Shown here one piece after another: positions 46,240 through 55,819 of a stretch of DNA of 64,000 nt. Positions within the stretch are counted from its first letter, which is position 1. Every line of letters starts with the position of its first letter. Source of the stretch: Zavarzinia aquatilis (lineage in GTDB: Bacteria > Pseudomonadota > Alphaproteobacteria > Zavarziniales > Zavarziniaceae); contig NZ_QGLE01000007.1 of assembly GCF_003173035.1 (NCBI RefSeq), forward strand, positions 185,961-249,960, given 5' to 3'. The position numbers were made by a program, and so were the translations under genes. The notes below the pieces were generated by a model. It did no database searches. It saw only the letters and a program-made list of their open reading frames with translations, and was not told the DNA's origin.

Positions 46240-47496
46240 CTAGCCGAAGCGGGCCGCGATGCTGGCGGCCGGCTCGATGCCGCCATGCGGGCCAAGCGCG
46301 GCCACCGCCGGCTTGCCCTTCACCGTGCGTTCGGCGAAACGGCGCACCGCCGCGGCATCGACCCGCGCCAGTTTCTCCAGCACCTCGTCGGTCGACATGA
46401 TCCGGCTGTGGTTCAGCCATTGCCGGCCGATGGTCTCGATCACCGACGACGGGCTTTCCAGCCCCATCAGATAGCCGGCGCGCAATTGAGCCCGCGCCCG
46501 GGCGACCTCCGCCTCGTCGGCGTCGGTCACCAGCTTGGCCATCTCGTCGGCAATCACGGGGACGAGGTCGCCCGCGTCCTCCTCGCTGGTGCCGGCATAG
46601 ATGCCGATGGTGCCGCTGTCGGTGTTGGAGCCCGCATAGGCAAAGACCGAATAGGCGAGGCCGCGCACCTCGCGGATTTCCTGGAACAGGCGGGACGACA
46701 TGCCGCCGCCCAGCACCGTCGCATAGACCTGGGCGGTGAAATAATCCGGGTCGTCGTAGGACACCCCGGCGAAGGACATCGCGAGGTGCACCTGTTCGAG
46801 GTCGCGGTCGTCGCGCCAGTCGCCGGCGACGAAGCGCGCCGGCTCCGCCTTGGCATTGCCCCGCGGACCCAATTTGGCGAAATGCTTCTCCGCCAGCGCG
46901 CGGATCTGCTCGTGACTGACCGCGCCGGCCGCGACGACGGCCATGGCGGGCGCGCGGTAGTGATCGGCCATATAGCCGGCGATCTCGTCCCGCGTCAGGC
47001 GGGCGACATTCTCGGCGCTGCCGAGGATGGGACGGCCCAGAGCCTGACCGGGATAGGTCGCTTCCTGCAGCATGTCGAAGATCAGGTCGTCGGGCGTATC
47101 CTGCGCCTGACCGATTTCCTGGATGATCACCTGCCGCTCGCGCTCCAGCTCGTCGGGCGCGAAGGTCGAGGCGGTGAGGATATCCGCCAGGATATCGGCG
47201 CCCAGCTCGACATCGTCGCGCAGCACGCGGGCGTAATAGGCGGTCTGCTCGCGGCTGGTGAAGGCGTTGAGGATGCCGCCCACCGCCTCGATCTCCTCGG
47301 CGATCTGACGGGCGGTCCGCCGCTCCGTCCCCTTGAAGGCCATGTGTTCGAGCATGTGCGAGACGCCGTTCAGCGCCTCGGTCTCGTGGCGCGCCCCGAC
47401 ATCGACCCAGACGCCGAGCGCGGCGGAGCCGAGTTCCGGCATCGGCACCGTGAGGACGCCAAGGCCGTTGTCGAGTGTGCTGGTTTCAACCTTCAT
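46240..47496 (-). CDS. M16 zinc peptidase, processing-peptidase-like
   Basis: 418 aa. Inverted zinc motif HMLEH in GVSHMLEHMAFKGTERRTAR, with the downstream Glu in the family's usual helix. The glycine-rich GGGMSSRLFQEIREVRGLAY is characteristic of mitochondrial processing peptidase beta-like M16B proteins. Located 14 bp after thrC on the same strand, a common alphaproteobacterial arrangement. Substrates unknown. Confidence 0.94.
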   Translation of the reverse strand: MKVETSTLDNGLGVLTVPMPELGSAALGVWVDVGARHETEALNGVSHMLEHMAFKGTERRTARQIAEEIEAVGGILNAFTSREQTAYYARVLRDDVELGADILADILTASTFAPDELERERQVIIQEIGQAQDTPDDLIFDMLQEATYPGQALGRPILGSAENVARLTRDEIAGYMADHYRAPAMAVVAAGAVSHEQIRALAEKHFAKLGPRGNAKAEPARFVAGDWRDDRDLEQVHLAMSFAGVSYDDPDYFTAQVYATVLGGGMSSRLFQEIREVRGLAYSVFAYAGSNTDSGTIGIYAGTSEEDAGDLVPVIADEMAKLVTDADEAEVARARAQLRAGYLMGLESPSSVIETIGRQWLNHSRIMSTDEVLEKLARVDAAAVRRFAERTVKGKPAVAALGPHGGIEPAASIAARFG

Positions 47497-47510
47497 GAAC
47501 GATCCTGACC

Positions 47511-48899
47511 TTACGCGATGATCGCCGAGATATGGGCTTCGAGGGCGTCGGCGTCATGGGGCAGAACAGCATACCTCTCCTGCCGCGTATAGAGATCGGC
47601 CATTCTGGGCGGCAGTCCGGGCGAAATTCCCGTCGCCGCCTCGACCGCGGCGGGGAATTTGGCCGGATGGGCGGTGGCGAGGGTGATCATGGGCACGGCG
47701 GCATCGCCCCGCGCCCGCGCCGCGCCGGCAAGGCCGACCGCGCTGTGCGGATCGACGACGAGGCCGGTCTGGCGCAGGGTCGCCGCCATGGTCTCGCGCG
47801 TCATATCCTCGTCGACGGCGACGGCGTCGAAGCTGCGCCGCGCTTCATCGAGGATATTGCCGCCGAGGGCGAGCCGCCCCGAATGCTGGAAGCCGGTCAT
47901 GGCGGCGGCGGTCACCGCGCCGTCGCGGCCGAAGAGATCGAACAGCAGCCGCTCGAAATTGCTCGAGACCTGAATATCCATCGACGGGCTGATGGTCGGC
48001 TGGACCGTGCCGGTCGAATAGTCGCCGGCATTGAGTGCCCGGGCGAGAATGTCGTTGCGGTTGGTCGCGACCACCAGCCGGTCGACCGGCAGGCCCATGC
48101 GCTTGGCGACATAACCCGCATAGATATCGCCGAAATTGCCGGTCGGCACGCTGAAGGACACCGCCCGGTCGGGCGCGCCGAGGGACAGGGCCGAGGTGAC
48201 GTAATAGACCGTCTGGGCGACGATGCGCGCCCAGTTGATCGAATTGACCGCCGACAGGCGGGCGCGGTCGCGGAACTCCAGTCGGTTGAACAGCGTCTTC
48301 ACCAGCGCCTGGCAGTCGTCGAAAGTGCCTTCGATCGCGACATTGTGGATATTGTCGTCGAGCACCGTCGTCATCTGCCGGCGCTGCACTTCCGACACCC
48401 GGCCCTTCGGATGCAGCATCACGACCTTGACCGAAGGCAGGCCGCGCAAGGCCTCGATCGCGGCGGAGCCGGTATCGCCCGAGGTCGCGCCGAGCACGGT
48501 CACCTGTTCGCCCCGGCGCGTCAGCACCGTGTTGAACAGCCGGCCGAGCAGCTGCATGGCGACATCCTTGAACGCCAGCGTCGGGCCGTGGAACAGCTCG
48601 AGCAGGAAGTCGTTGGCGCCGACCTGCACCAGCGGGCAGACCGCGGCATGGTTGAAGCTGCCATAAGCGCCGTCGATCAGGTCGCCGAGGGTGGCGGGGG
48701 TCAGGCTGTCGCCGACGAAGGGCAGCAGCATTTCATAGGCGATCGCCTGATAGGACAGGCCGCGCCAGCCCGCCAGCCGGCCGGCGATATCGGGATAGGT
48801 TTCGGGGACATAGAGACCGCCGTCGCGGGCAAGACCCGCCAGCAGAACGCCTTCGAAGTCGAGCGCCGGCGCCGAGCCGCGCGTTGAGATATACCGCAA
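47511..48899 (-). CDS. thrC: threonine synthase
   Basis: 462 aa. PLP enzyme converting O-phosphohomoserine to threonine. The PLP lysine is in PTLAFKDVAMQLLG; VLGATSGDTGSAAIEALRG and FSVPTGNFGDIYAGYVAKRM are the phosphate and substrate loops. I chose TTG 48899, giving (M)RYISTRGSAPALDFEGVLL, the usual N terminus, with GAGGG eight bases upstream; earlier in-frame starts add a non-conserved extension. First gene of a four-gene operon. Confidence 0.94.
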   Translation of the reverse strand: MRYISTRGSAPALDFEGVLLAGLARDGGLYVPETYPDIAGRLAGWRGLSYQAIAYEMLLPFVGDSLTPATLGDLIDGAYGSFNHAAVCPLVQVGANDFLLELFHGPTLAFKDVAMQLLGRLFNTVLTRRGEQVTVLGATSGDTGSAAIEALRGLPSVKVVMLHPKGRVSEVQRRQMTTVLDDNIHNVAIEGTFDDCQALVKTLFNRLEFRDRARLSAVNSINWARIVAQTVYYVTSALSLGAPDRAVSFSVPTGNFGDIYAGYVAKRMGLPVDRLVVATNRNDILARALNAGDYSTGTVQPTISPSMDIQVSSNFERLLFDLFGRDGAVTAAAMTGFQHSGRLALGGNILDEARRSFDAVAVDEDMTRETMAATLRQTGLVVDPHSAVGLAGAARARGDAAVPMITLATAHPAKFPAAVEAATGISPGLPPRMADLYTRQERYAVLPHDADALEAHISAIIA

Positions 48900-49018
48900 G
48901 CGAAAACCCTCGATTTGGAGGCGGAAAAATCTGGCGCGGAGACTAGCCCTCACGCGTCGCTTCATCAACCGGCGCCGCGATCTGCTATGACGGGGGCCGC
49001 ACCGCCAAGGGATTCGCC

Positions 49019-49576
49019 ATGCTGCTGAAACAGAAAATCCTCGACGCCATCGCCGGCGGCCGCGTCAGCCTGGTGTTCCGGCGCTGGCCGCGCCCGGTGC
49101 TGGCGGCGGGTGACCTGATGCCGTCCCCCCTCGGCCCCTTGCGGGTCGCGGATGCCGGCATGGTCGAAGCGGCGGGCCTGACACCGGACGACGCCCGCGC
49201 CGCCGGCTTCGCCGATGTCCCGGCCCTGCTCGCCTCCCTCGGCGAAGGCGACGAGCCGATTTACCGCGTGCACCTGCGCCTCGCCGACGAGGGTGAGGGG
49301 GTGGAGATCGGCCCGACCGCGATCAAGGCGCTGCGCCGCCGCCTCGACCGCCACGACCGCGCCGACGGCACGCCCTGGACCCGGCCCCTGCTCGATGCGC
49401 TCGCCGCCGCCCCGGGCTGCCCCGCATCCGACCTCGCGGCGACGGTGGGCAGGCCCCTGCCCGAGCTGCGCCGCGCCCTTGCCCGGCTCGTCGACATGGG
49501 GCTGGTCGATGCTGCCGGCAAGGGCTACGCGCTCAGTCCGCGCGGTATCGCCTTCGTCGCCGCCGAGAAGCCATGA
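49019..49576 (+). CDS. ASCH-like domain fused to a winged-helix-like C terminus
   Basis: 185 aa. Residues 1-85 (LLKQKILDAIAGGRVSLVFR, RWPRPVLAAGDLM, IYRVHLRLADEGEG) resemble the ASCH/PUA-like RNA-binding fold. Residues about 95-180 (RPLLDALAAAPGCPASDLAA, LPELRRALARLVDMGLVDA, GYALSPRGIAFV) look like a winged helix. Likely nucleic-acid binding. Both domain calls are by eye and moderately confident. Divergent from thrC. Confidence 0.7.
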   Translation: MLLKQKILDAIAGGRVSLVFRRWPRPVLAAGDLMPSPLGPLRVADAGMVEAAGLTPDDARAAGFADVPALLASLGEGDEPIYRVHLRLADEGEGVEIGPTAIKALRRRLDRHDRADGTPWTRPLLDALAAAPGCPASDLAATVGRPLPELRRALARLVDMGLVDAAGKGYALSPRGIAFVAAEKP

Positions 49577-49631
49577 TCGGCGCGTAAGAGCAGCCTCGCC
49601 ACCCCTCGGGCGATCGGGTAAATCTGCCATC

Positions 49632-50345
49632 ATGAAGTCATCACAGAACACCACCATCGAATGCGGTGTCTGCGGTCGCAGCCTGCCGCATCGCCGGATG
49701 CTGTCCTGCTCCATGGTCCGGCCGCAGCTGGCCGCCGTCCTCGACAAGGAACATCCGCAGTGGCAGCGCACGGGCTGGATCTGCCTCGACGACCTCGCCG
49801 CCGCGCGGCGCCGGCATATCGAGGGCCTGCTGGTCAGCGAGCGGGGTGAATTGTCCGCCCTCGACCGCAGCGTGCTCGACAGCATGTCCCGGAACGAGAC
49901 CCTGGCCCGCAATATCGAGGACAGTTTCGGCGACGCCCGCAGTTTCGGCGACCGGGTGGCCGACAAGGTGGCGCAATTCGGCGGCAGCTGGGGCTTCATC
50001 ATCACTTTTTCGGGCCTGCTGGTGGTCTGGATGGCCTTCAATGTCCTCGCCGCGACGATATGGCAGTTCGACCCCTACCCCTTCATCCTGCTCAATCTGC
50101 TGCTCTCGTCGCTCGCCGCCTTTCAGGCCCCGATCATCATGATGAGCCAGCGCCGGCAGGAGGAGAAAGACCGTGCCCGCTCGGAAAACGACTATCGGGT
50201 GAACCTGAAGGCCGAACTGGAAATCCGCCACCTGCACGAAAAAATCGACCATCTGCTGATGCGCCAGTGGGAGCGCCTGACCGAGATCCAGCAGATCCAG
50301 CTCGAGTTGATGGAAGACATCGCCAATGAACGTCGGCGAAAATAG
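49632..50345 (+). CDS. DUF1003 membrane protein with N-terminal zinc-ribbon-like motif
   Basis: 237 aa from ATG 49632. N terminus has CGVCGRSLPHRRMLSC with a later WICLDD, a possible metal site. The DUF1003 core is DRVADKVAQFGGSWGFIITF with two membrane helices and FQAPIIMMSQRRQEEKDRAR; the C terminus is a helical coiled coil (RHLHEKIDHLLMRQWERLTE). Function unknown. Its last 20 bp overlap the next gene. Confidence 0.87.
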   Translation: MKSSQNTTIECGVCGRSLPHRRMLSCSMVRPQLAAVLDKEHPQWQRTGWICLDDLAAARRRHIEGLLVSERGELSALDRSVLDSMSRNETLARNIEDSFGDARSFGDRVADKVAQFGGSWGFIITFSGLLVVWMAFNVLAATIWQFDPYPFILLNLLLSSLAAFQAPIIMMSQRRQEEKDRARSENDYRVNLKAELEIRHLHEKIDHLLMRQWERLTEIQQIQLELMEDIANERRRK

Positions 50346-51324
50346 GCCGCTGAACGCCAGACCGCCCCGCCGTCGCGGCTGGACCCGATTCATCGGTCCC
50401 GTCGCCGCTGTCGCCGTTCTGGGCTTCGCGCTCTGGGTTCTGCGGAAGATGGCGGCGGAGATCAGCCTCCGCGACATCCATGCCGCCATCGAGGCGACAC
50501 CGACCCACGACATCCTGCTGTCCATCGCCCTGACCGCGATCAGTTTCGCCGCGCTCGCCGCCTACGACATCCTCGCGGTGCGCAGTGCCATCGCGGAGCC
50601 GGTATCGCTGCGCACCGCCGCTTTCGCGGGGGCCGCGGGCTATGCCGTTTCCAACGCCCTCGGCTTTCCGATCATGACCGGCGGCTCGGTCCGCTACCGG
50701 CTCTATGCCGCCTCGGGTCTCAAGATGGCGGATATCAGCCGCGTGGTCACCGTCGCCTGGGGCACCTTCTGGCTGGGGGCCGGCCTCGTCATCGGCCTTT
50801 TCCTCGCCATCGACCCGGCGACCATCGCCGCCAATCTCGCCATCGCGCCCCTCGTCGCCCGGCTGTCGGGCGTGCTCACGCTGGCTGCCATCGCCGTCTT
50901 CGTGCTGTGGGTCTCGACCGGCGAGCGCACGATCAACCTGTTCGGCTGGAGCCTGTCGATGCCCGACCGGCGGACGGTCGCGGCCCAGATCACCGTCGGC
51001 GCCCTCGACCTCGCCGCCGCTGGCGCCGCCTTCTATGTCCTGCTGCCCGACGCGGTGAAACCCGATATCGGCACTTTCGCCATCGTCTATACCGCGGCCC
51101 TGACCCTCGGCATCCTGTCCCATGCGCCGGGCGGCATCGGCGTTTTCGAGGCGACGATGATCTCGGGCCTCGGCTTTTCGGGCGCGCCCGAGGTTGTCGG
51201 CTCGCTGGTCCTCTACCGGGTCATCTATTATGTCCTGCCGCTGGCAGTCGCCGCCCTCGCGCTCGCGGTCGCCGAGGTCGGTCACCGGCGCCGTCCGCGC
51301 CGCGGACCGGGGGAGACGCCCTGA
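50326..51324 (+). CDS. UPF0104/MprF flippase-domain-like membrane protein
   Basis: 332 aa with about eight membrane helices. AGYAVSNALGFPIMTGGSVR, YRLYAASGLKMADISRVV and SHAPGGIGVFEATMISGL are landmarks of the lysylphosphatidylglycerol synthase membrane domain. The cytosolic aminoacyl-transferase domain of MprF is absent, so this is a flippase-like or other lipid-handling half alone. Its 20-bp overlap with the DUF1003 gene suggests a joint envelope role. Converges on the aap operon. Confidence 0.87.
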   Translation: MNVGENRPLNARPPRRRGWTRFIGPVAAVAVLGFALWVLRKMAAEISLRDIHAAIEATPTHDILLSIALTAISFAALAAYDILAVRSAIAEPVSLRTAAFAGAAGYAVSNALGFPIMTGGSVRYRLYAASGLKMADISRVVTVAWGTFWLGAGLVIGLFLAIDPATIAANLAIAPLVARLSGVLTLAAIAVFVLWVSTGERTINLFGWSLSMPDRRTVAAQITVGALDLAAAGAAFYVLLPDAVKPDIGTFAIVYTAALTLGILSHAPGGIGVFEATMISGLGFSGAPEVVGSLVLYRVIYYVLPLAVAALALAVAEVGHRRRPRRGPGETP

Positions 51325-51333
51325 CGATCCGGG

Positions 51334-51355
51334 GCGGGGGACGGACGGCCCCCGC
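51334..51355. terminator. hairpin between converging UPF0104 and aapP genes
   Basis: GCGGGGG at 51334-51340 pairs with CCCCCGC at 51349-51355 around an 8-nt loop, centred in the 54-bp gap between two convergent stops. There is no T-tract on either side, so termination would need Rho or depend on the stem alone. Confidence 0.4.
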
Positions 51356-51378
51356 GCGGCAGGGACCGTCCGGCGCGA

Positions 51379-52140
51379 TCAGTGCAGGATCTGCGACAGG
51401 AAGAGTTTCGTCCGGTCGCTCTTCGGGTTCGAGAAGAATTCGTTCGGCTCGTTCTGTTCGACGATCTCGCCCCGGTCCATGAAGATCACCCGATTGGCGA
51501 CCTGACGGGCGAATCCCATCTCGTGGGTGACGCAGAGCATGGTCATGCCCTCCTCCGCCAGCGAGACCATGGTGTCGAGCACTTCCTTGACCATTTCCGG
51601 ATCGAGCGCCGAAGTCGGCTCGTCGAACAGCATGATCTTCGGGCTCATGCACAGCGAGCGGGCGATGGCGACGCGCTGCTGCTGCCCGCCCGACAGTTGG
51701 CCCGGAAACTTGTTGGCCTGTTCGGGAATGCGCACGCGCTTCAGATATTTCATCGCGATCTCTTCCGCGTCCTTCTTCGGCATACCGCGGACGTAGATCG
51801 GCGCGAGGGTGCAGTTCTGCAGCACGGTCAGATGCGGGAACAGGTTGAAGTGCTGGAACACCATGCCGACCTCGCGGCGGATCTCGTCGATCCGCTTCAG
51901 GTCCGAGGTCAGCTCGATGCCGTCGACGACGATCTTGCCCTTCTGGTGTTCCTCCAGCCGGTTGATGCAGCGGATCATGGTCGACTTGCCCGAGCCGGAA
52001 GGCCCGCAGATCACGATGCGCTCGCCCTTGTGAACCGAGAGGTTCACGTTCCGCAGGACATGGAATTCGCCGTACCACTTGTTCACGTCGGACAGTTCGA
52101 CGGCGAGTCTTTCCGAAGTGGCGGGTTTTGCGGTGGTCAT
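51379..52140 (-). CDS. aapP: general L-amino-acid ABC transporter ATP-binding protein
   Basis: 253-aa ATPase of the polar amino-acid class. Walker [11 protein letters not shown]-loop [13 protein letters not shown], signature [15 protein letters not shown], Walker [15 protein letters not shown] and switch His in [15 protein letters not shown] are all intact. Last gene of aapJQMP. Start ATG 52140, 16 bp after aapM ends. Highly AapP/BztD-like. Confidence 0.96.
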   Translation of the reverse strand: MTTAKPATSERLAVELSDVNKWYGEFHVLRNVNLSVHKGERIVICGPSGSGKSTMIRCINRLEEHQKGKIVVDGIELTSDLKRIDEIRREVGMVFQHFNLFPHLTVLQNCTLAPIYVRGMPKKDAEEIAMKYLKRVRIPEQANKFPGQLSGGQQQRVAIARSLCMSPKIMLFDEPTSALDPEMVKEVLDTMVSLAEEGMTMLCVTHEMGFARQVANRVIFMDRGEIVEQNEPNEFFSNPKSDRTKLFLSQILH

Positions 52141-52156
52141 TTCGGGATGCACTCCG

Positions 52157-53275
52157 TCACTTGCGATGGCTGGTGTCGAGGCGCTTCTCGATGCGAAGCG
52201 AGACGCGCGACATGGCGAAACAGAAGACCCAGAACATGAGGGCGGCGAAGACATAGCCCTCCTTCTCGAAGCCGATCCAGTTAGCGTCCTTCGTGGAGAC
52301 GCGGATGATCTCGAGCACGTCGAACAGGCCGACGATGTAGACGAGGGTCGTGTCCTTGAAGAGCGAGATGAAGCTGTTCACGATCGACGGAATGACCAGC
52401 TTCAGCGCCTGCGGCAGGATGATCAGGATCATCATCTTCCAGTAGCCGAGGCCGAGCGCCGCCGCGCCTTCGTACTGGCCCTTGGGCACCGCCTGCAGGC
52501 CGCCGCGCACCACTTCCGCCATATAGGCGGCGGTGAACAGCGTGACGCCGACGAGGGCGCGCAGCAGCTTGTTGAAGGTCATGCCTTCGGGCAGGAACAG
52601 CGGCAGCATCACCGAGGCCATGAACAGCACCGAGATCAGCGGCACGCCGCGCACCACCTCGATGAAGACGACGCAGGCGGAACGCACGATCGGCATCTGC
52701 GAGCGCCGGCCAAGGGCCAGCATGATGCCGATCGGGAAAGACGCGACGATACCGGTGACCGAAACCACCAGCGTTACCGTCAGGCCGCCCCACTTCGCCG
52801 TCTCGACCTCGGTCAGGCCGAAGTAACCGCCGGCGAGCAGGAAGAAGGCGATGATCGGAAAGCCGGTCAGCATGAAGAGGACGAGCCAGCGCTTGCCGGC
52901 AAAACGGAAGGCCGTGCCGATCAGCCCGCCAAGGCCGATCAGGAAGGTAACGATGGGCCGCCATTGTTCGCCTTCCGGATAGAAGCCGAACAGGATCTGG
53001 TTGAAGCGCATCTTGATGAAGGTCCAGCACGCGCCATGGGGCGAAGCCTCGCACATCGTGCGGTCGGTGCCGGAGAAGGTGGCATTGATGAAAGCCCAGC
53101 TCACCAGCGGCGGCAGGGTGAGATAGAGCAGATAAAGCGAGAAGACCGTCAGCAGCGAGTTGAACCAGCCGTTGAACAGATTGGCGCGCAGCCAGCCGAC
53201 GACGCCCACCATATTGGCCGGCGGCGGCTGGGGCGGGGTCGGGGTGAAGACGTGAGCTTGCGATTGGTCGGTCAT
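52157..53275 (-). CDS. aapM: general L-amino-acid ABC transporter permease AapM
   Basis: 372 aa. Extended N terminus and several helices precede the HisM-type core, with the EAA loop [38 protein letters not shown]. AapM/BztC-type permeases carry this extra N-terminal membrane part. Partner of AapQ in the inner membrane. 14 bp downstream of aapQ. Confidence 0.94.
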   Translation of the reverse strand: MTDQSQAHVFTPTPPQPPPANMVGVVGWLRANLFNGWFNSLLTVFSLYLLYLTLPPLVSWAFINATFSGTDRTMCEASPHGACWTFIKMRFNQILFGFYPEGEQWRPIVTFLIGLGGLIGTAFRFAGKRWLVLFMLTGFPIIAFFLLAGGYFGLTEVETAKWGGLTVTLVVSVTGIVASFPIGIMLALGRRSQMPIVRSACVVFIEVVRGVPLISVLFMASVMLPLFLPEGMTFNKLLRALVGVTLFTAAYMAEVVRGGLQAVPKGQYEGAAALGLGYWKMMILIILPQALKLVIPSIVNSFISLFKDTTLVYIVGLFDVLEIIRVSTKDANWIGFEKEGYVFAALMFWVFCFAMSRVSLRIEKRLDTSHRK

Positions 53276-53289
53276 GATCTCCCCTCCCC

Positions 53290-54480
53290 TCAGCGTTCGA
53301 TCAACGCCTTGCGGGCGTTGTACCAGTTCATGAAGAGGGAAATGATCAGGCTGAAAGTGAGGTAAACCGCCATGGTCAGGGCGATCACCTCGATCGCCTG
53401 GCCGGTCTGGTTCAGCACCGTGCCGGCGACGACGGCGACCAGTTCGGGGTAACCGACGGCAGCGCCGAGCGACGAATTCTTCAGCAGGTTCAGGTATTGG
53501 CTGGTCATCGGCGGGATCATCACCCGCAGCGCCTGCGGGATGACGACGAGACGCAACGTGAGGCCCTGTCGCAGACCGAGGGCATGGGCCGCCTCGGTCT
53601 GGCCCTTGGACACCGCCATGATGCCCGAGCGCACCACTTCCGCGATGAAGGACGCGGTATAGAGCGAGAGCGCGAAGAGGACGGCCATGAATTCCGGGAT
53701 CAGCACCACGCCGCCCTGGAAATTGAAGCCCTTCAGTTCGGGGAATTCAAAGGTGAAGGGCACGCCCGTCGCCAGCGCCGCCAGCACCGGCAGGCCGATG
53801 ATGAGCCCGAGTCCGGCCCAGAAGGAATGAAACGGCTTGCCCGTCGCCATCAGGCGCTTGCGCGCCCAGGCCGACACGGCGATGGCGCCGACGATGCCGA
53901 GCAGAAGCGCGACCGGAATGGTCCAGAAACCGGGCTCGGTCACGGGCACCGGCATATAGAGGCCGCGCTGGTTGAGATACATGCCCTCGAAGGGCGAGAG
54001 CGACTGCTTCGGACCCGGCAGGGCGCGCAGCACGGCGAAATACCAGAAGAAGATCTGCAGGAGCAGCGGGATGTTGCGCAGCGTCTCGACATAGACGGTG
54101 GCGAGGCGGGCGACGATCCAGTTGCTGGACAGGCGCGCGATGCCGACGATGAAACCGATGATCGTCGCGAGCACGATGCCGATCGCCGAGATCAGCATGG
54201 TGTTCAGCAGGGCGACGACGAAAGCCTCGCCGTAAGTCGCCGACTGGCCATAAGGCACCAGGGTCTGGATGATGTCGAAACCCGCCGGCTGGCCGAGGAA
54301 GCCGAAGCCCGAGGCGATGTTGCGACTGGCCAGGTTCTGCGTCGTGTTATGGAACAGATACCAGCCGACGAAGAGCACCGCCACCAGGAGCACGATCTGG
54401 AACGCGATCGAGCGGAAGGCGGGATCGTAGAGCAGTGACGTCCGCGGGGCCCCGCCCGCGCCTGCGCCGTCTTTCGCCAT
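53290..54480 (-). CDS. aapQ: general L-amino-acid ABC transporter permease AapQ
   Basis: 396 aa from ATG 54480. HisM-type permease with long inserted periplasmic segment (VLRALPGPKQSLSPFEGMYL). EAA loop: EVVRSGIMAVSKGQTEAAHA, LGLRQGLTLRLVVIPQALRV. FIVGIARLSSNWIVARLATV and YVETLRNIPLLLQIFFWYF are family landmarks. It follows aapJ after a 102-bp gap holding a strong hairpin. Confidence 0.95.
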   Translation of the reverse strand: MAKDGAGAGGAPRTSLLYDPAFRSIAFQIVLLVAVLFVGWYLFHNTTQNLASRNIASGFGFLGQPAGFDIIQTLVPYGQSATYGEAFVVALLNTMLISAIGIVLATIIGFIVGIARLSSNWIVARLATVYVETLRNIPLLLQIFFWYFAVLRALPGPKQSLSPFEGMYLNQRGLYMPVPVTEPGFWTIPVALLLGIVGAIAVSAWARKRLMATGKPFHSFWAGLGLIIGLPVLAALATGVPFTFEFPELKGFNFQGGVVLIPEFMAVLFALSLYTASFIAEVVRSGIMAVSKGQTEAAHALGLRQGLTLRLVVIPQALRVMIPPMTSQYLNLLKNSSLGAAVGYPELVAVVAGTVLNQTGQAIEVIALTMAVYLTFSLIISLFMNWYNARKALIER

Positions 54481-54522
54481 GTCTTTCCCCTGCTTGCCCG
54501 AAACCGGGCCCCCTAACGAGAA

Positions 54523-54556
54523 GCGGCGCATCGCAAACCGTGTTGCGATGCGCCGC
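54523..54556 (-). promoter_or_regulatory. 14-bp stem-loop between aapJ and aapQ
   Basis: GCGGCGCATCGCAA at 54523-54536 pairs perfectly with its complement at 54543-54556 around a 6-nt loop. It lies just after the aapJ stop in the transcript. In many binding-protein ABC operons such a hairpin stabilises the upstream binding-protein mRNA or partly terminates, giving excess binding protein over permease. The structure is seen; the role is inferred. No T-tract follows. Confidence 0.7.
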
Positions 54557-54582
54557 GACTTTCCTGCGTTACACCGACCCGA

Positions 54583-55602
54583 TCAGCGGAACGGCGGGGC
54601 GTACTGCAGGCCGCCCTTGTTCCACAGCGCGTTGATGCCGCGGTCGATCTTCAGCGGCGAACCGGCGCCGACGTTGCGGTCGAAGGCTTCGCCGTAGTTG
54701 CCGAGCTGCTTCACGATCTTGTAGGCCCAGTCGTTCGGCAGGCCCATCGGGGTGCCGAATTCGCCTTCGGCGCCGAGCAGACGCTTCACTTCCGGATTGG
54801 CCGACGAGGCCTTCTGCTCGTCGACATTGGCGGCGGTGACGCCATATTCCTCGGCCGCGACCATGGCGAAGAGCGACCACTTCACGACGTTGAACCACTG
54901 GCTGTCGCCCTGACGGACCACGGGGCCGAGAGGCTCCTTCGAGATGATCTCGGGCAGCACCATGTGATCGTCCGGCGCGGCCAGGGCGATGCGGGTGGCG
55001 TAGAGGCCCGAGGCGTCGGTCGTATAGGCGTCGCAGCGGCCCGAATCATAGGCGGCGACCGCTTCCGAGTTGGAGCCCAGCGCGACCACGGTGTACTTCA
55101 AGCCATTCGACTTGAAGTAATCCGACAGGTTCAGCTCGGTCGTGGTGCCGGTTTCGGTGCAGATCGAGGCGCCGTCGAGTTCCTTGGCGCTCTTCACGCC
55201 CAGCGACTTGCGCACCATGAAGCCCTGGCCGTCGTAATAGGTGACGCCGGCAAAGGAAAGACCCTGAGCCGTGTCGCGGTTCAGGGTCCAGGTGGTGTTG
55301 CGGGAGAGGAGGTCGACTTCGCCGGACTGCAGGGCGGTAAAGCGCTCCTTGGCGGTCAGCGGAGTGAATTTCACCTTGGTCGCGTCGCCGAAGACGGCGG
55401 CGGCCACGGCCTTGCAGACGTCGACGTCGAGGCCCTTGTATTCGCCCTTGTCATCCGGCGCCGAGAAACCGGCGAGGCCCGTGCTGACACCGCACTGGAC
55501 GAAACCCTTTTTCTTCACGTCGTCGAGCGTACCGGCCTGGGCTGCGGTCACCGTACCGAGCGCGAGCAGCGCGCCGAACGTGAACTGGCTCAGCTTGTTC
55601 AT
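54583..55602 (-). CDS. aapJ: general L-amino-acid ABC transporter binding protein
   Basis: 339 aa. Signal peptide to about residue 22 (GALLALGTVTAAQA). Type-3 solute-binding signatures: DDVKKKGFVQCGVSTGLAGF, DDKGEYKGLDVDVCKAVAAA, and GEVDLLSRNTTWTLNRDTAQ. The conserved RNTTWT segment is typical of AapJ/BztA. Start ATG 55602. First gene of the minus-strand operon; shares a 217-bp promoter region with the divergent metC. Confidence 0.96.
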   Translation of the reverse strand: MNKLSQFTFGALLALGTVTAAQAGTLDDVKKKGFVQCGVSTGLAGFSAPDDKGEYKGLDVDVCKAVAAAVFGDATKVKFTPLTAKERFTALQSGEVDLLSRNTTWTLNRDTAQGLSFAGVTYYDGQGFMVRKSLGVKSAKELDGASICTETGTTTELNLSDYFKSNGLKYTVVALGSNSEAVAAYDSGRCDAYTTDASGLYATRIALAAPDDHMVLPEIISKEPLGPVVRQGDSQWFNVVKWSLFAMVAAEEYGVTAANVDEQKASSANPEVKRLLGAEGEFGTPMGLPNDWAYKIVKQLGNYGEAFDRNVGAGSPLKIDRGINALWNKGGLQYAPPFR

Positions 55603-55686
55603 GTCAGAAAGCCCCCTTTGGCTGTTGCGGGCCGCCGATCTTGTCACGATGCAATTCGGCCCTGACACACGCTAACAACCTTTCCA

Positions 55687-55703
55687 GCGGCTTGCCAAGC
55701 CGC
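55687..55703. promoter_or_regulatory. 17-bp inverted repeat in the aapJ/metC intergenic region
   Basis: GCGGCTTGCCAAGCCGC has perfect 8-bp arms around one base. It sits 85 bp upstream of the aapJ start and 117 bp upstream of the metC start, so it could be an operator for either. No regulator gene is adjacent. A TATACT at 55793-55798, just before the metC ribosome-binding site, is a possible minus-10. Confidence 0.45.
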
Positions 55704-55819
55704 AAAGGCTACTTTTTGTGCGCCGCAAACAAAGCTTTCCCGCCATCGCCTCATCTTTGGGCGTGGCGACAGGCGCGATCACATGCGCTATCTATACTTT
55801 AGTCCAAAAGGAGCCTGTC

